This document shows, piece after piece, positions 18,678 through 28,917 of a DNA stretch of 64,000 nt; position 1 is the first letter of the stretch, and every line of letters starts with the position of its first letter. The translations under genes and the position numbers were made by a program. The stretch is taken from assembly GCF_004684055.1 (NCBI RefSeq), contig NZ_SRIB01000001.1, positions 174,501-238,500 on the forward strand, given 5' to 3'. Below the pieces are notes generated by a model that was given only the letters and a program-made list of their open reading frames with translations, had not been told where the DNA came from and ran no database searches. This DNA is from Soehngenia longivitae (GTDB lineage: Bacteria; Bacillota; Clostridia; Tissierellales; Tissierellaceae).

Positions 18678-19178
18678 ATGGATGATTATAGATATTTAGA
18701 ATCATTAAAATTAAAACTAAGCAGATATTTTGATATTGAAGATAACTTTATTCTAAATGAAACTACATTTGATATGAAAGCTAAATGTACTGTAGTATCA
18801 GAGAGATATTTTTTTACAAAAAATAATGTAATTGATTCCTTCAATACTTATGAATACTATTTAGTAAAGGTAATGAGTTCTAGACATTTAGAGGAATTTA
18901 AAAATGTGGTTGACAATATTTTGAAAGCTTTAGAAACATATGAAATTGAAGATGATCACATGAGAACTGTAATAAATATTGTGTTTATATTGAGTGAACA
19001 TATAGAGAAGGATGTAGAAAACTATATAAATAAATTTAAATATTCAAAGAACTTTAAATTTGGCCTAAAAGGTTGGGCAGATATCAGTCTTATATTAATA
19101 AATCTTCATGACAATAAAATACTAGCTAATAAAAAAGGAAAGGAGGTAATAAAGGTTTTCCCTGCTACAAATTTATAA
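18678..19178 (+). CDS. Conserved-looking hypothetical protein upstream of cstA
   Basis: A 166-aa soluble, acidic/basic mixed protein with no signal peptide, membrane segment or recognisable motif. It starts at an ATG with an AGGTGAT site. The sequence is rich in Lys, Asp, Tyr and Phe and predicted helical in the middle (EEFKNVVDNILKALETYEI). A C-terminal part contains GWADISLILINLHDNKILANK. I do not recognise the family. It ends 18 bases before cstA and is probably cotranscribed with it, so it may modulate the carrier or its regulation; this is inference only from position. Confidence 0.7.
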   Translation: MDDYRYLESLKLKLSRYFDIEDNFILNETTFDMKAKCTVVSERYFFTKNNVIDSFNTYEYYLVKVMSSRHLEEFKNVVDNILKALETYEIEDDHMRTVINIVFILSEHIEKDVENYINKFKYSKNFKFGLKGWADISLILINLHDNKILANKKGKEVIKVFPATNL

Positions 19179-19196
19179 AAAGAAAGGAGATTTACT

Positions 19197-20804
19197 ATGA
19201 GTTCATTATTTATCGTATTAGGAAGTATACTTGTATTTTTATTAGCCTATGCTACATATGGGTCTTGGCTTGCAAAAAAATGGGGAATAGATGTAAATAG
19301 AAAGACTCCTTCCCACGAAATTAATGATGGCATAGACTATGTACCAACTAGGCCTCAAGTACTTCTTGGGCATCACTTTGCTTCAATTGCAGGGGCAGGA
19401 CCTATAAATGGGCCAATACAAGCAGCTGTATTTGGATGGGTTCCAGTTTTACTATGGGTAGTAATTGGAAGCATATTCTTTGGCGGTGTACATGATTTTG
19501 GCTCAATATTTGTTTCCATAAGACATGGGGGCAAATCAATTGGAGAAGTCATAAACGATACCATGGGGAAAAGAGGCAAACAACTTTTCTCAATATTTGC
19601 TTGGCTTACATTGTTGTTAATTGTTTCAGCTTTTACAAATATCGTAGCTAATACTTTTGTAAGTACGCCCCAAGCTGCTACTTCTTCAATGCTTTTTATT
19701 ATTTTAGCAATAGGATTTGGATATGCTACAAATAGAAAAGGTGTATCATTAAAAATCGGAACTATAGTAGGTGTAATTTTATTGTTCATATGTGTATGGT
19801 TGGGGACTATTTTCCCGCTTGAGCTAAGTGTTAATACTTGGATAATAATTTTAGCGGTTTATATTTTTATAGCATCAACTGCTCCTGTATGGATACTGCT
19901 TCAACCAAGAGATTACCTTAATTCATTTTTGCTATATGCTATGATGATTGGAGCAATACTTGGAATAATTATTTATAGACCTTCTATACAATTAGAAGCA
20001 ATAACTAGTTTTAAAGTAGCTGAAGGACAGTATTTGTTTCCTATGTTATTTGTAACAGTAGCCTGTGGCGCTATTTCAGGGTTTCACTCATTAGTAGGTT
20101 CTGGAACTACAGCAAAACAACTAGATAGTGAAAAGGATGCGAAACTAATTGGTTATGGCGGAATGTTGATAGAAGGTGCGCTTGCAGTTGTAGCTTTGAT
20201 AACAGCAGCGTATTTGACAAATGGAGAGCTAAGTGATCTATTACAAGGCGGACCAGTAAATGTTTTCTCAAACGGGATAGGGGTATTCATGTCTAAATTT
20301 GGGATACCTTTTGAGGTAGGTAAAACATTTGTCGCTTTAGCAGTTTCTGCATTTGCACTTACAAGCTTAGACACTGCTACTAGACTAGGAAGATTTATTT
20401 TCCAAGAGTATTTTGAAAAAGAGGGAGAAGAAAATAAATCCCCATTGACAAACAAATACGTTGCAACTACTATTACAGTGGTAATAGGAGCGTATTTAGC
20501 TACAGGAGGATATGCTTCGATTTGGCCTATATTTGGGTCCGCAAATCAATTGTTATCAGCACTTGCTTTAATGGCAGTAGCATTGTGGCTTAAAAAATCA
20601 AATAAAAGTTTCAGTATGATAACAATACCTATGGTATTTATGTTGATTGTTACATTGACAGCTTTAGTATTCCTTATTAAATCTAACTTTGTGAATCAAA
20701 ATTATGTGCTAGTAATTTTCCCAGCATTATTATTTGTATTAGCTATAGTGCTTGCAGTTTCTGGATACCAAATTTTATTTAAAAAGAGTAATTTAAATAA
20801 TTAA
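19197..20804 (+). CDS. cstA: CstA-family carrier (probable pyruvate or peptide transporter)
   Basis: Large membrane protein of the CstA/BtsT family; characterised members transport pyruvate, while older work suggested peptide uptake. The 535-aa protein has many hydrophobic helices and the family blocks IDYVPTRPQVLLGHHFASIAG (residues about 45-65), GPIQAAVFGWVPVLLW, GGVHDFGSI, GFHSLVGSGTTAKQ and LTSLDTATRLGRF. It follows a strong AAAGGAG site. The upstream LytS/LytT-type pair makes pyruvate control the most economical explanation. It is shorter than E. coli CstA (about 700 aa), like many Firmicute members. Confidence 0.93.
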   Translation: MSSLFIVLGSILVFLLAYATYGSWLAKKWGIDVNRKTPSHEINDGIDYVPTRPQVLLGHHFASIAGAGPINGPIQAAVFGWVPVLLWVVIGSIFFGGVHDFGSIFVSIRHGGKSIGEVINDTMGKRGKQLFSIFAWLTLLLIVSAFTNIVANTFVSTPQAATSSMLFIILAIGFGYATNRKGVSLKIGTIVGVILLFICVWLGTIFPLELSVNTWIIILAVYIFIASTAPVWILLQPRDYLNSFLLYAMMIGAILGIIIYRPSIQLEAITSFKVAEGQYLFPMLFVTVACGAISGFHSLVGSGTTAKQLDSEKDAKLIGYGGMLIEGALAVVALITAAYLTNGELSDLLQGGPVNVFSNGIGVFMSKFGIPFEVGKTFVALAVSAFALTSLDTATRLGRFIFQEYFEKEGEENKSPLTNKYVATTITVVIGAYLATGGYASIWPIFGSANQLLSALALMAVALWLKKSNKSFSMITIPMVFMLIVTLTALVFLIKSNFVNQNYVLVIFPALLFVLAIVLAVSGYQILFKKSNLNN

Positions 20805-20850
20805 ACTATATATAATTATGCATTTAAATCACATATATACCTGTTTCTGA

Positions 20851-20889
20851 TGTGAAAAAATTGACACTCTTTTTCAATAATGGTATAAT
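20851..20889 (+). promoter_or_regulatory. rex promoter with possible Rex operator
   Basis: Consensus -35 TTGACA (20861-20866) and -10 TATAAT (20884-20889) with a 17-base spacer. An imperfect inverted repeat, TGTGAA and TTGACA separated by AAAA (20851-20866), overlaps the -35 box and resembles Rex operator half-sites. Autoregulation is inferred. Confidence 0.7.
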
Positions 20890-20919
20890 TACCATATTAA
20901 AAAAGAGGTGGTGAATTTA

Positions 20920-21555
20920 GTGGCGAAAGATAATCAGGTCTCCATCACAGTTGTCAGAAGATTGCCAAAATATTATAGATATTTAACTGAATTAAAAGAG
21001 AAAGGGATCAGCAGAATTTCATCTCAAGAATTAAGCGTACTAACAGGATTTACTGCTTCTCAAATAAGGCAGGATTTTAATAACTTTGGTGGTTTTGGGC
21101 AACAAGGTTATGGATATAATGTAGAAGACCTTCATAGAGAATTGAAGAAAATTTTGGGTCTAGATTCAAACTACAACGCTGTTATAGTTGGGGCTGGGAA
21201 TTTAGGACAAGCAATAGCAAATTATAAAGGTTTTGAAGATGCAGGATTTAAAGTATTGTCTTTATTCGATAGAAATCCAAGAGTAATTGGATTAAAAATT
21301 AGAGATATTGAAATAAGAGATATCGAAACAATAGATTCTTTTATAAAAGAAAACAATGTACAGATTGGCATAATAACTACACCGAAAGAAAGTGCTCAAA
21401 GTGTTGCTGACATTTATGTAAAAAATGGCATAAAAGGAATTTGGAATTTTGCTCCAACGGATTTAGTAGTTCCTGATAATGTTGTAGTTGAACACGTTAG
21501 ATTAAATGAAAGTTTATTTGTTTTATCTTATTTTTTAAGGGCAATGAACGAATAA
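20920..21555 (+). CDS. rex: Redox-sensing transcriptional repressor Rex
   Basis: Repressor that senses NADH/NAD+ and controls fermentative genes. The protein is about 211 aa from the GTG at 20920, which is spaced correctly behind AGAGGTGGTGA; GTGs at 20908 and 20911 lie within that site. The N-terminal winged helix shows VRRLPKYYRYL and SQIRQDFNNFGGFGQQGYGY (residues about 8-70). The Rossmann NADH domain has VIVGAGNLGQAIANY (about 90-104), and the C-terminal domain-swapped helix ends in FVLSYFLRAMNE. The gene stands alone with its own promoter and terminator. Confidence 0.96.
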   Translation: MAKDNQVSITVVRRLPKYYRYLTELKEKGISRISSQELSVLTGFTASQIRQDFNNFGGFGQQGYGYNVEDLHRELKKILGLDSNYNAVIVGAGNLGQAIANYKGFEDAGFKVLSLFDRNPRVIGLKIRDIEIRDIETIDSFIKENNVQIGIITTPKESAQSVADIYVKNGIKGIWNFAPTDLVVPDNVVVEHVRLNESLFVLSYFLRAMNE

Positions 21556-21566
21556 TAGAAATTTTA

Positions 21567-21610
21567 TAAAGAAAACTGGCTATTCAAATAATTATAGTCA
21601 GTTTTCTTTA
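21567..21610 (+). terminator. Hairpin after rex
   Basis: Perfect 12-base arms TAAAGAAAACTG (21567-21578) and CAGTTTTCTTTA (21599-21610) around a 20-base loop. The T-rich right arm abuts the next promoter. Probable terminator. Confidence 0.7.
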
Positions 21611-21639
21611 TTGATATAAAAATATTTATATGATATAAT
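21611..21639 (+). promoter_or_regulatory. Glutamate dehydrogenase promoter
   Basis: TTGATA (21611-21616) and TATAAT (21634-21639) with an ideal 17-base spacer lie 70-100 bases upstream of the gene. Confidence 0.8.
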
Positions 21640-21673
21640 TTAGTCATTGTTAGTGCAATATGTGCAATATGTG

Positions 21674-21687
21674 TGAAAATGTTTTCA
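21674..21687. promoter_or_regulatory. cre-like palindrome in the gdh leader
   Basis: TGAAAATGTTTTCA resembles the CcpA catabolite-responsive element consensus, with TG in place of the central CG. It lies downstream of the promoter and just before the ribosome-binding site, where a bound repressor would block elongation. Just upstream is a tandem GTGCAATAT repeat. Confidence 0.45.
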
Positions 21688-21712
21688 TACAATTAAAGGA
21701 GGTAATATTACC

Positions 21713-22978
21713 ATGTCAAAGGAAATTTTAAACCCATTAGAAAGTGCACAAAAACAAGTTAAAGAGGCTTGCGAAGCATTAGGTCTTGAGGCATCAGTTT
21801 ATGAATTATTAAAAGAACCTAAGAGATTTATTGAAATTTCAATTCCAGTAAAAATGGATGATGGAACTGTGAAAGTATTTAAAGGCTACAGATCAATGCA
21901 TTCAGATGCAATTGGCCCTGGCAAAGGAGGAGTAAGATTCCATCCTAATGTAAACCCAGACGAAGTAAAAGCACTTAGTGTATGGATGACATTTAAGTGT
22001 TGTGTAACTGGTATACCATATGGTGGAGGAAAAGGCGGAATTTCTGTAGATCCATCTACTTTATCTAAAGGTGAACTTGAAAGATTGTCAAGGGGTTACG
22101 TACAAGGATTATATAAATACTTAGGAGAAAAAATAGATATACCTGCTCCAGATGTTAATACAAATGGACAAATCATGGCATGGATGGTAGATGAATATGT
22201 AAAATTGACCGGAAACATGTCATTAGGAGTATTTACAGGAAAACCTGTAGAATGGGGTGGCTCATTAGGTAGAAATGAAGCAACAGGATTTGGAGTAGCT
22301 GTAGTTGCAAGAGAAGCAATAGCTAAACTAGGGATTGATATGACTAAATCAACTGCTGCAGTACAAGGATTTGGGAATGTTGGAAGCTATACCGTTAAAA
22401 ATGTTCAAAAACTTGGAGCTAAAATAGTTGCAGTTGCAGAATGGGCAAAAGAAGTTGGTACATATGCCATATACAATGAAGAAGGTCTTGATTTCAATGA
22501 TATGCAAGCATATGTCAAAGAGCATAAGAATTTAGTAAATTATCCAAAAGCTAAGAAAATATCTCTTGATGAGTTCTGGGGATTAAATGTTGATATTATG
22601 ATTCCAGCAGCTTTAGAAAATGCAATAACCGTAGATATTGCACCTAAAATCAAAGCAAAACTCGTTTGTGAAGCAGCTAATGGCCCAATAACACCAGAGG
22701 CAGATGAAATATTGTTTAATAATGGCATCATAGTAACACCAGACATTCTTACTAATGCAGGTGGAGTTACAGTATCTTACTTTGAATGGGTTCAAAATCT
22801 TTATGGGTATTATTGGAGCGAAAAAGAAGTTGAAGAAAAAGAAGAAATTGCAATGGTCAATGCCTTCAATGCAATTTGGAAAATCAAAGAAGAATATAAT
22901 GTGCCAATGAGAAAAGCTGCATATATGCACTCAGTAAAGAAAGTTTCAGATGTAATGAAATTAAGAGGTTGGTATTAA
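21713..22978 (+). CDS. gdhA: NAD-type glutamate dehydrogenase
   Basis: Interconverts glutamate and 2-oxoglutarate plus ammonia; in amino-acid fermenters it is a major catabolic enzyme. The 421-aa length is that of the hexameric clostridial/Bacillus RocG-type enzyme. Visible are the glutamate-binding GGGKGGISVDP segment with its lysine (about residue 100), the catalytic PAPDVNTNGQIMAWM region with Asp, the Rossmann motif VQGFGNVGSY (about 222-231) and NAGGVTVSYFEWVQN near the C-terminus. It stands alone behind a strong promoter and a very good AAAGGAGG site. It would release ammonia, which bears on the ammonia-dependent purine pathway inferred below. Confidence 0.95.
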   Translation: MSKEILNPLESAQKQVKEACEALGLEASVYELLKEPKRFIEISIPVKMDDGTVKVFKGYRSMHSDAIGPGKGGVRFHPNVNPDEVKALSVWMTFKCCVTGIPYGGGKGGISVDPSTLSKGELERLSRGYVQGLYKYLGEKIDIPAPDVNTNGQIMAWMVDEYVKLTGNMSLGVFTGKPVEWGGSLGRNEATGFGVAVVAREAIAKLGIDMTKSTAAVQGFGNVGSYTVKNVQKLGAKIVAVAEWAKEVGTYAIYNEEGLDFNDMQAYVKEHKNLVNYPKAKKISLDEFWGLNVDIMIPAALENAITVDIAPKIKAKLVCEAANGPITPEADEILFNNGIIVTPDILTNAGGVTVSYFEWVQNLYGYYWSEKEVEEKEEIAMVNAFNAIWKIKEEYNVPMRKAAYMHSVKKVSDVMKLRGWY

Positions 22979-22990
22979 AAAATAAAATAA

Positions 22991-23018
22991 AAAACTAGTC
23001 GAAAGACTAGTTTTTTTT
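22991..23018 (+). terminator. Terminator after glutamate dehydrogenase
   Basis: Stem AAAACTAGTC and GACTAGTTTT with tetraloop GAAA, followed by further T residues. Strong rho-independent terminator. Confidence 0.95.
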
Positions 23019-23078
23019 ATTTTATTTTTTTAGTTTATAGTATAATGTAATAATAACAAAAAATAAAGGAGACAGATT

Positions 23079-23960
23079 ATGAAATACGATATAGTTGAAA
23101 GCTATGATGAATTAAAAATTAAAGGAATAAGCGATTTTGATCCCAAACATATCTTTGAATGTGGACAATCTTTTAGATGGAAGAAAGAAAAAGATATGAG
23201 CTATACAGCGGTATATAAAGATAAATTAATTAATATTAAAAAGGAAAAAGATTATCTGACTGTTAAAAATTCAAATGCTAAAGATTGGGAAACTATTTGG
23301 CATGAGTATTTTGATTTAGATAGAGACTATTCATTGCTTAAGTCGAATTTTCCTCATGATGAGCATCTTTTAAAAGCAGTAGAGTTTGGAAATGGATTAA
23401 GACTTTTAAGACAAGATCCTTTTGAAACTACTATCTCTTTTATTATTTCTTCGAACAATCAAATACCACGGATCATGAAATCTGTCGAAATGATATCAAA
23501 AGACTTAGGGAAATACATAGGCACTTTTAACAATATTGACTACTATAGTTTCCCAGAACCAAATGAAATTGCACAACTTAGTGAAGAATACATTCGAGAA
23601 AAGTATAAAGTGGGATTTCGTGCAAAATATATAAAAGAAACAAGTGAAAGGATAGCAAGTGGAGAATTTAATCTAGATGAGATAAGAGAGTTACCCTATG
23701 AGGAAGCTAAGAAAAAGCTGATGAGTTTAGCTGGAATTGGTCCCAAGGTAAGTGATTGCATATTGTTATTTTCATTTCAAAAACAAGAAGCTTTCCCAAT
23801 TGATGTTTGGGTAAACCGAGTTATGAAAACACTTTATTTAGGTGAAAAAGCCACAAAAAAAGAAATAGAGGGAGCTAAAAAAGAATTATTTGGTGAAATG
23901 TGTGGTTATGCTCAACAGTATTTATTCTATTATGCAAGAGAATTAGGCATTGGAAAATAA
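23079..23960 (+). CDS. ogg: 8-oxoguanine DNA glycosylase (OGG1 family)
   Basis: Base-excision repair enzyme that removes 8-oxoguanine and nicks by beta-elimination. The 293-aa protein has the OGG N-terminal domain with FECGQSFRW (about residues 26-34), the helix-hairpin-helix LMSLAGIGPKVSDCILLF containing catalytic Lys223, and the catalytic aspartate Asp242 in FPIDVWVNR. This eukaryote-like OGG1 form is common in clostridia and distinct from MutM. The start follows AAAGGAG. It stands between the gdh terminator and the DUF554 gene, 21 bases apart from the latter. Confidence 0.93.
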   Translation: MKYDIVESYDELKIKGISDFDPKHIFECGQSFRWKKEKDMSYTAVYKDKLINIKKEKDYLTVKNSNAKDWETIWHEYFDLDRDYSLLKSNFPHDEHLLKAVEFGNGLRLLRQDPFETTISFIISSNNQIPRIMKSVEMISKDLGKYIGTFNNIDYYSFPEPNEIAQLSEEYIREKYKVGFRAKYIKETSERIASGEFNLDEIRELPYEEAKKKLMSLAGIGPKVSDCILLFSFQKQEAFPIDVWVNRVMKTLYLGEKATKKEIEGAKKELFGEMCGYAQQYLFYYARELGIGK

Positions 23961-23981
23961 ATAGTTATCAGGAGGTATACG

Positions 23982-24662
23982 ATGTTAGGAACTATAGTAA
24001 ATTCTTTGACGATAATAATTGGTGCAGCGATAGGTATGTTGTTTAAAAAAGGGATTAAAGAAGGCTATAAAAACACAATCATGGATGGGATTGGCTTAAG
24101 CGTATTAGTTATAGGAATTTCAAATGCGCTAGAGTTTGAAAATCTCGTAGTTGTAATTGTAAGTATCGTCATAGGGAGCATAATAGGTGAACTGATAGAC
24201 ATAAATAAAAGGTTAAATAATCTAGGAGACAGATTACAGTCAAAGTTTAAAAATGAAGAAGGTAATTTTTCAAAAGGTTTTGTAACCGCATCTTTAGTAT
24301 ACTGTGTAGGGGCAATGGCTATAGTAGGAGCAATACAATCTGGACTTACGGGGAATCATCAAACTCTTTATGCAAAAGCTGTTCTTGATGGAATTACAGC
24401 AATTATATTTGCTTCTACATTAGGAATCGGAGTGATGTTTTCGAGTTTAGCAGTATTTTTATATCAAGGGACAATAACTATATTTGCAAGCTCTTTAAGC
24501 TCTATATTGACAGAAATTGCAATCAATGAGATTTCTTCGGTAGGAGGGATTTTAATAATTGCAATAGGAATCAATTTGTTAGGTCTAAAAGAAATTAAAA
24601 TTGCCAATATGTTACCTGCAATTATCATACCTCCAGTATATTATTTTTTACTTTCATTGTGA
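23982..24662 (+). CDS. DUF554-family membrane protein
   Basis: A 226-aa protein with about six to seven hydrophobic segments and the family's conserved MLGTIVNSLTIIIGAAIGMLFKKG start, GSIIGELIDI, TASLVYCVGAMAIVGAIQSG and LDGITAIIFASTLGIGV blocks. DUF554 proteins (YdfK/YqgA-like) have no established transport function. It starts behind CAGGAGG, 21 bases after ogg, and may share its transcript. Confidence 0.88.
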   Translation: MLGTIVNSLTIIIGAAIGMLFKKGIKEGYKNTIMDGIGLSVLVIGISNALEFENLVVVIVSIVIGSIIGELIDINKRLNNLGDRLQSKFKNEEGNFSKGFVTASLVYCVGAMAIVGAIQSGLTGNHQTLYAKAVLDGITAIIFASTLGIGVMFSSLAVFLYQGTITIFASSLSSILTEIAINEISSVGGILIIAIGINLLGLKEIKIANMLPAIIIPPVYYFLLSL

Positions 24663-24762
24663 TTTCAATAAATAAATATAGAAAAATAAAGCAAATAATA
24701 GATATTTAAAGATATTAAGAGAAATACAGAGAAAAATACCCAAAAATAGCGGAATTACACAC

Positions 24763-24829
24763 TTGATTAGCTTTTTAAATATAGTTATTATTGTATTAGA
24801 TGTTAGCACTCATTTTAATTGAGTGCTAA
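24763..24829 (+). promoter_or_regulatory. groESL promoter with CIRCE operator
   Basis: TTGATT (24763-24768) and TATTAT (24786-24791) are spaced by 17 bases. Downstream is a perfect CIRCE element, TTAGCACTC and GAGTGCTAA separated by 9 bases (24803-24829), the HrcA repressor site. Heat-shock control by HrcA is expected; hrcA is not in the window. Confidence 0.95.
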
Positions 24830-24869
24830 CAATATGAGCACGAATAAATATGATGGAGGAGGAGTAAAG

Positions 24870-25151
24870 ATGAGTTTAAAACCACTTGGAGACAGAGTTA
24901 TAATTAAAAAGATTGAAGCTGAAGAAAAAACAAAGAGCGGTATTGTTTTACCAACAACAGCAAAAGAAGAACCATCGATGGCAGAAGTAGTTGCTGTAGG
25001 TGCAGATATATTAAATGATGAAAAGAAGAAAGATCAAATTAAAGTTGGAGACAAAGTAATATTTTCTAAATACGCTGGTACGGAAGTAAAATTAGATGGA
25101 CAAGAATTAACGATATTAAAATTATCTGATATATTAGCTGTAGTTGAATAA
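24870..25151 (+). CDS. groES: Co-chaperonin GroES
   Basis: Heptameric lid of the GroEL folding chamber. The protein is 93 aa from the ATG at 24870, which follows GGAGGAGG; an upstream in-frame ATG at 24819 lies inside the operator. It begins MSLKPLGDRVIIKK and contains the mobile loop KTKSGIVLPTTAKEEP (residues about 19-34) and GDKVIFSKYAGTEV. It is followed after 30 bases by groEL and governed by the CIRCE element. Confidence 0.97.
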   Translation: MSLKPLGDRVIIKKIEAEEKTKSGIVLPTTAKEEPSMAEVVAVGADILNDEKKKDQIKVGDKVIFSKYAGTEVKLDGQELTILKLSDILAVVE

Positions 25152-25154
25152 TAA

Positions 25155-26807
<1,653 letters not shown>

Positions 26808-26815
26808 TAATGTAA

Positions 26816-26845
26816 TATAAAGGTCACCTAATGGTGACCTTTATA
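26816..26845 (+). terminator. Terminator after groEL
   Basis: Thirteen-base arms TATAAAGGTCACC and GGTGACCTTTATA around loop TAAT. A strong hairpin followed by TTTTATAT. Confidence 0.85.
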
Positions 26846-26921
26846 TTTTATATATTAAGATAATTTGACAACATGTTTAAAGTAGGTTATGATTTTAACA
26901 AAGATTTGATGAGGTGATTAT

Positions 26922-27221
26922 GTGGAAAGAGAAGTGGAGCTTTTAAAAGCATTAGCTGATAGTAGCAGACTTCAAATACTGGATATGTTATCATGCGGAC
27001 CTATGTGTGCTTGTGAAATAATGAAAAAACTAAATTTAACTCAACCGACAATTTCTCATCATATGAAAATTTTAGTAAGTGCAGGACTAGTTGATGTGGT
27101 TAAAGAAGGAAAATGGATGAATTATTCAATTAATAAAGATGCTGTAAATGATATAATCAATTACATAGTATACAAGACAAGTCCTAAAGAAGATTGCATA
27201 TGCAAGGAAACTCTCAAATGA
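26922..27221 (+). CDS. ArsR/SmtB-family transcriptional regulator
   Basis: A 99-aa winged-helix repressor starting at a GTG behind GAGGTGATT. The recognition helix is LTQPTISHHMKIL (about residues 39-51), preceded by the CxC metal/arsenic-binding pair in GPMCACEIM, the alpha-3N site typical of ArsR. An additional CIC pair lies near the C-terminus (EDCICKE), which could add ligands. No effector gene is adjacent: it sits alone between groEL and guaB. A possible target is the ArsP-like permease about 10 kb away. As(III)/Sb(III) sensing is inferred from the motif. Confidence 0.88.
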   Translation: MEREVELLKALADSSRLQILDMLSCGPMCACEIMKKLNLTQPTISHHMKILVSAGLVDVVKEGKWMNYSINKDAVNDIINYIVYKTSPKEDCICKETLK

Positions 27222-27242
27222 TTTGTTAAATTAACAATAACC

Positions 27243-27280
27243 TATCAAAATAGATTAGCTTTTGCTAATCTATTTTGATA
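27243..27280 (+). terminator. Long perfect hairpin between the ArsR gene and guaB
   Basis: Seventeen-base arms TATCAAAATAGATTAGC and GCTAATCTATTTTGATA around loop TTTT/TTT-type bases. No strong T-tract follows. A likely terminator of the regulator gene, though an operator role cannot be excluded. Confidence 0.6.
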
Positions 27281-27311
27281 AATAGGAGTTTGAGCAATTA
27301 ATTTAATGTGC

Positions 27312-27339
27312 TTGACAAACAAAATTGAAGTTGTTAAAT
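27312..27339 (+). promoter_or_regulatory. guaB promoter
   Basis: TTGACA (27312-27317) and TTAAAT (27334-27339) with a 16-base spacer, 43 bases before the start codon. Confidence 0.65.
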
Positions 27340-27360
27340 TAGAAAGAAAAACTTAAATAG

Positions 27361-28842
<1,482 letters not shown>

Positions 28843-28917
28843 AATTTTGAGAAACTATACAAATTTATACAATTGTAGTACAATGATTGTATAAATTACA
28901 AAAATAAGGTGATTACA

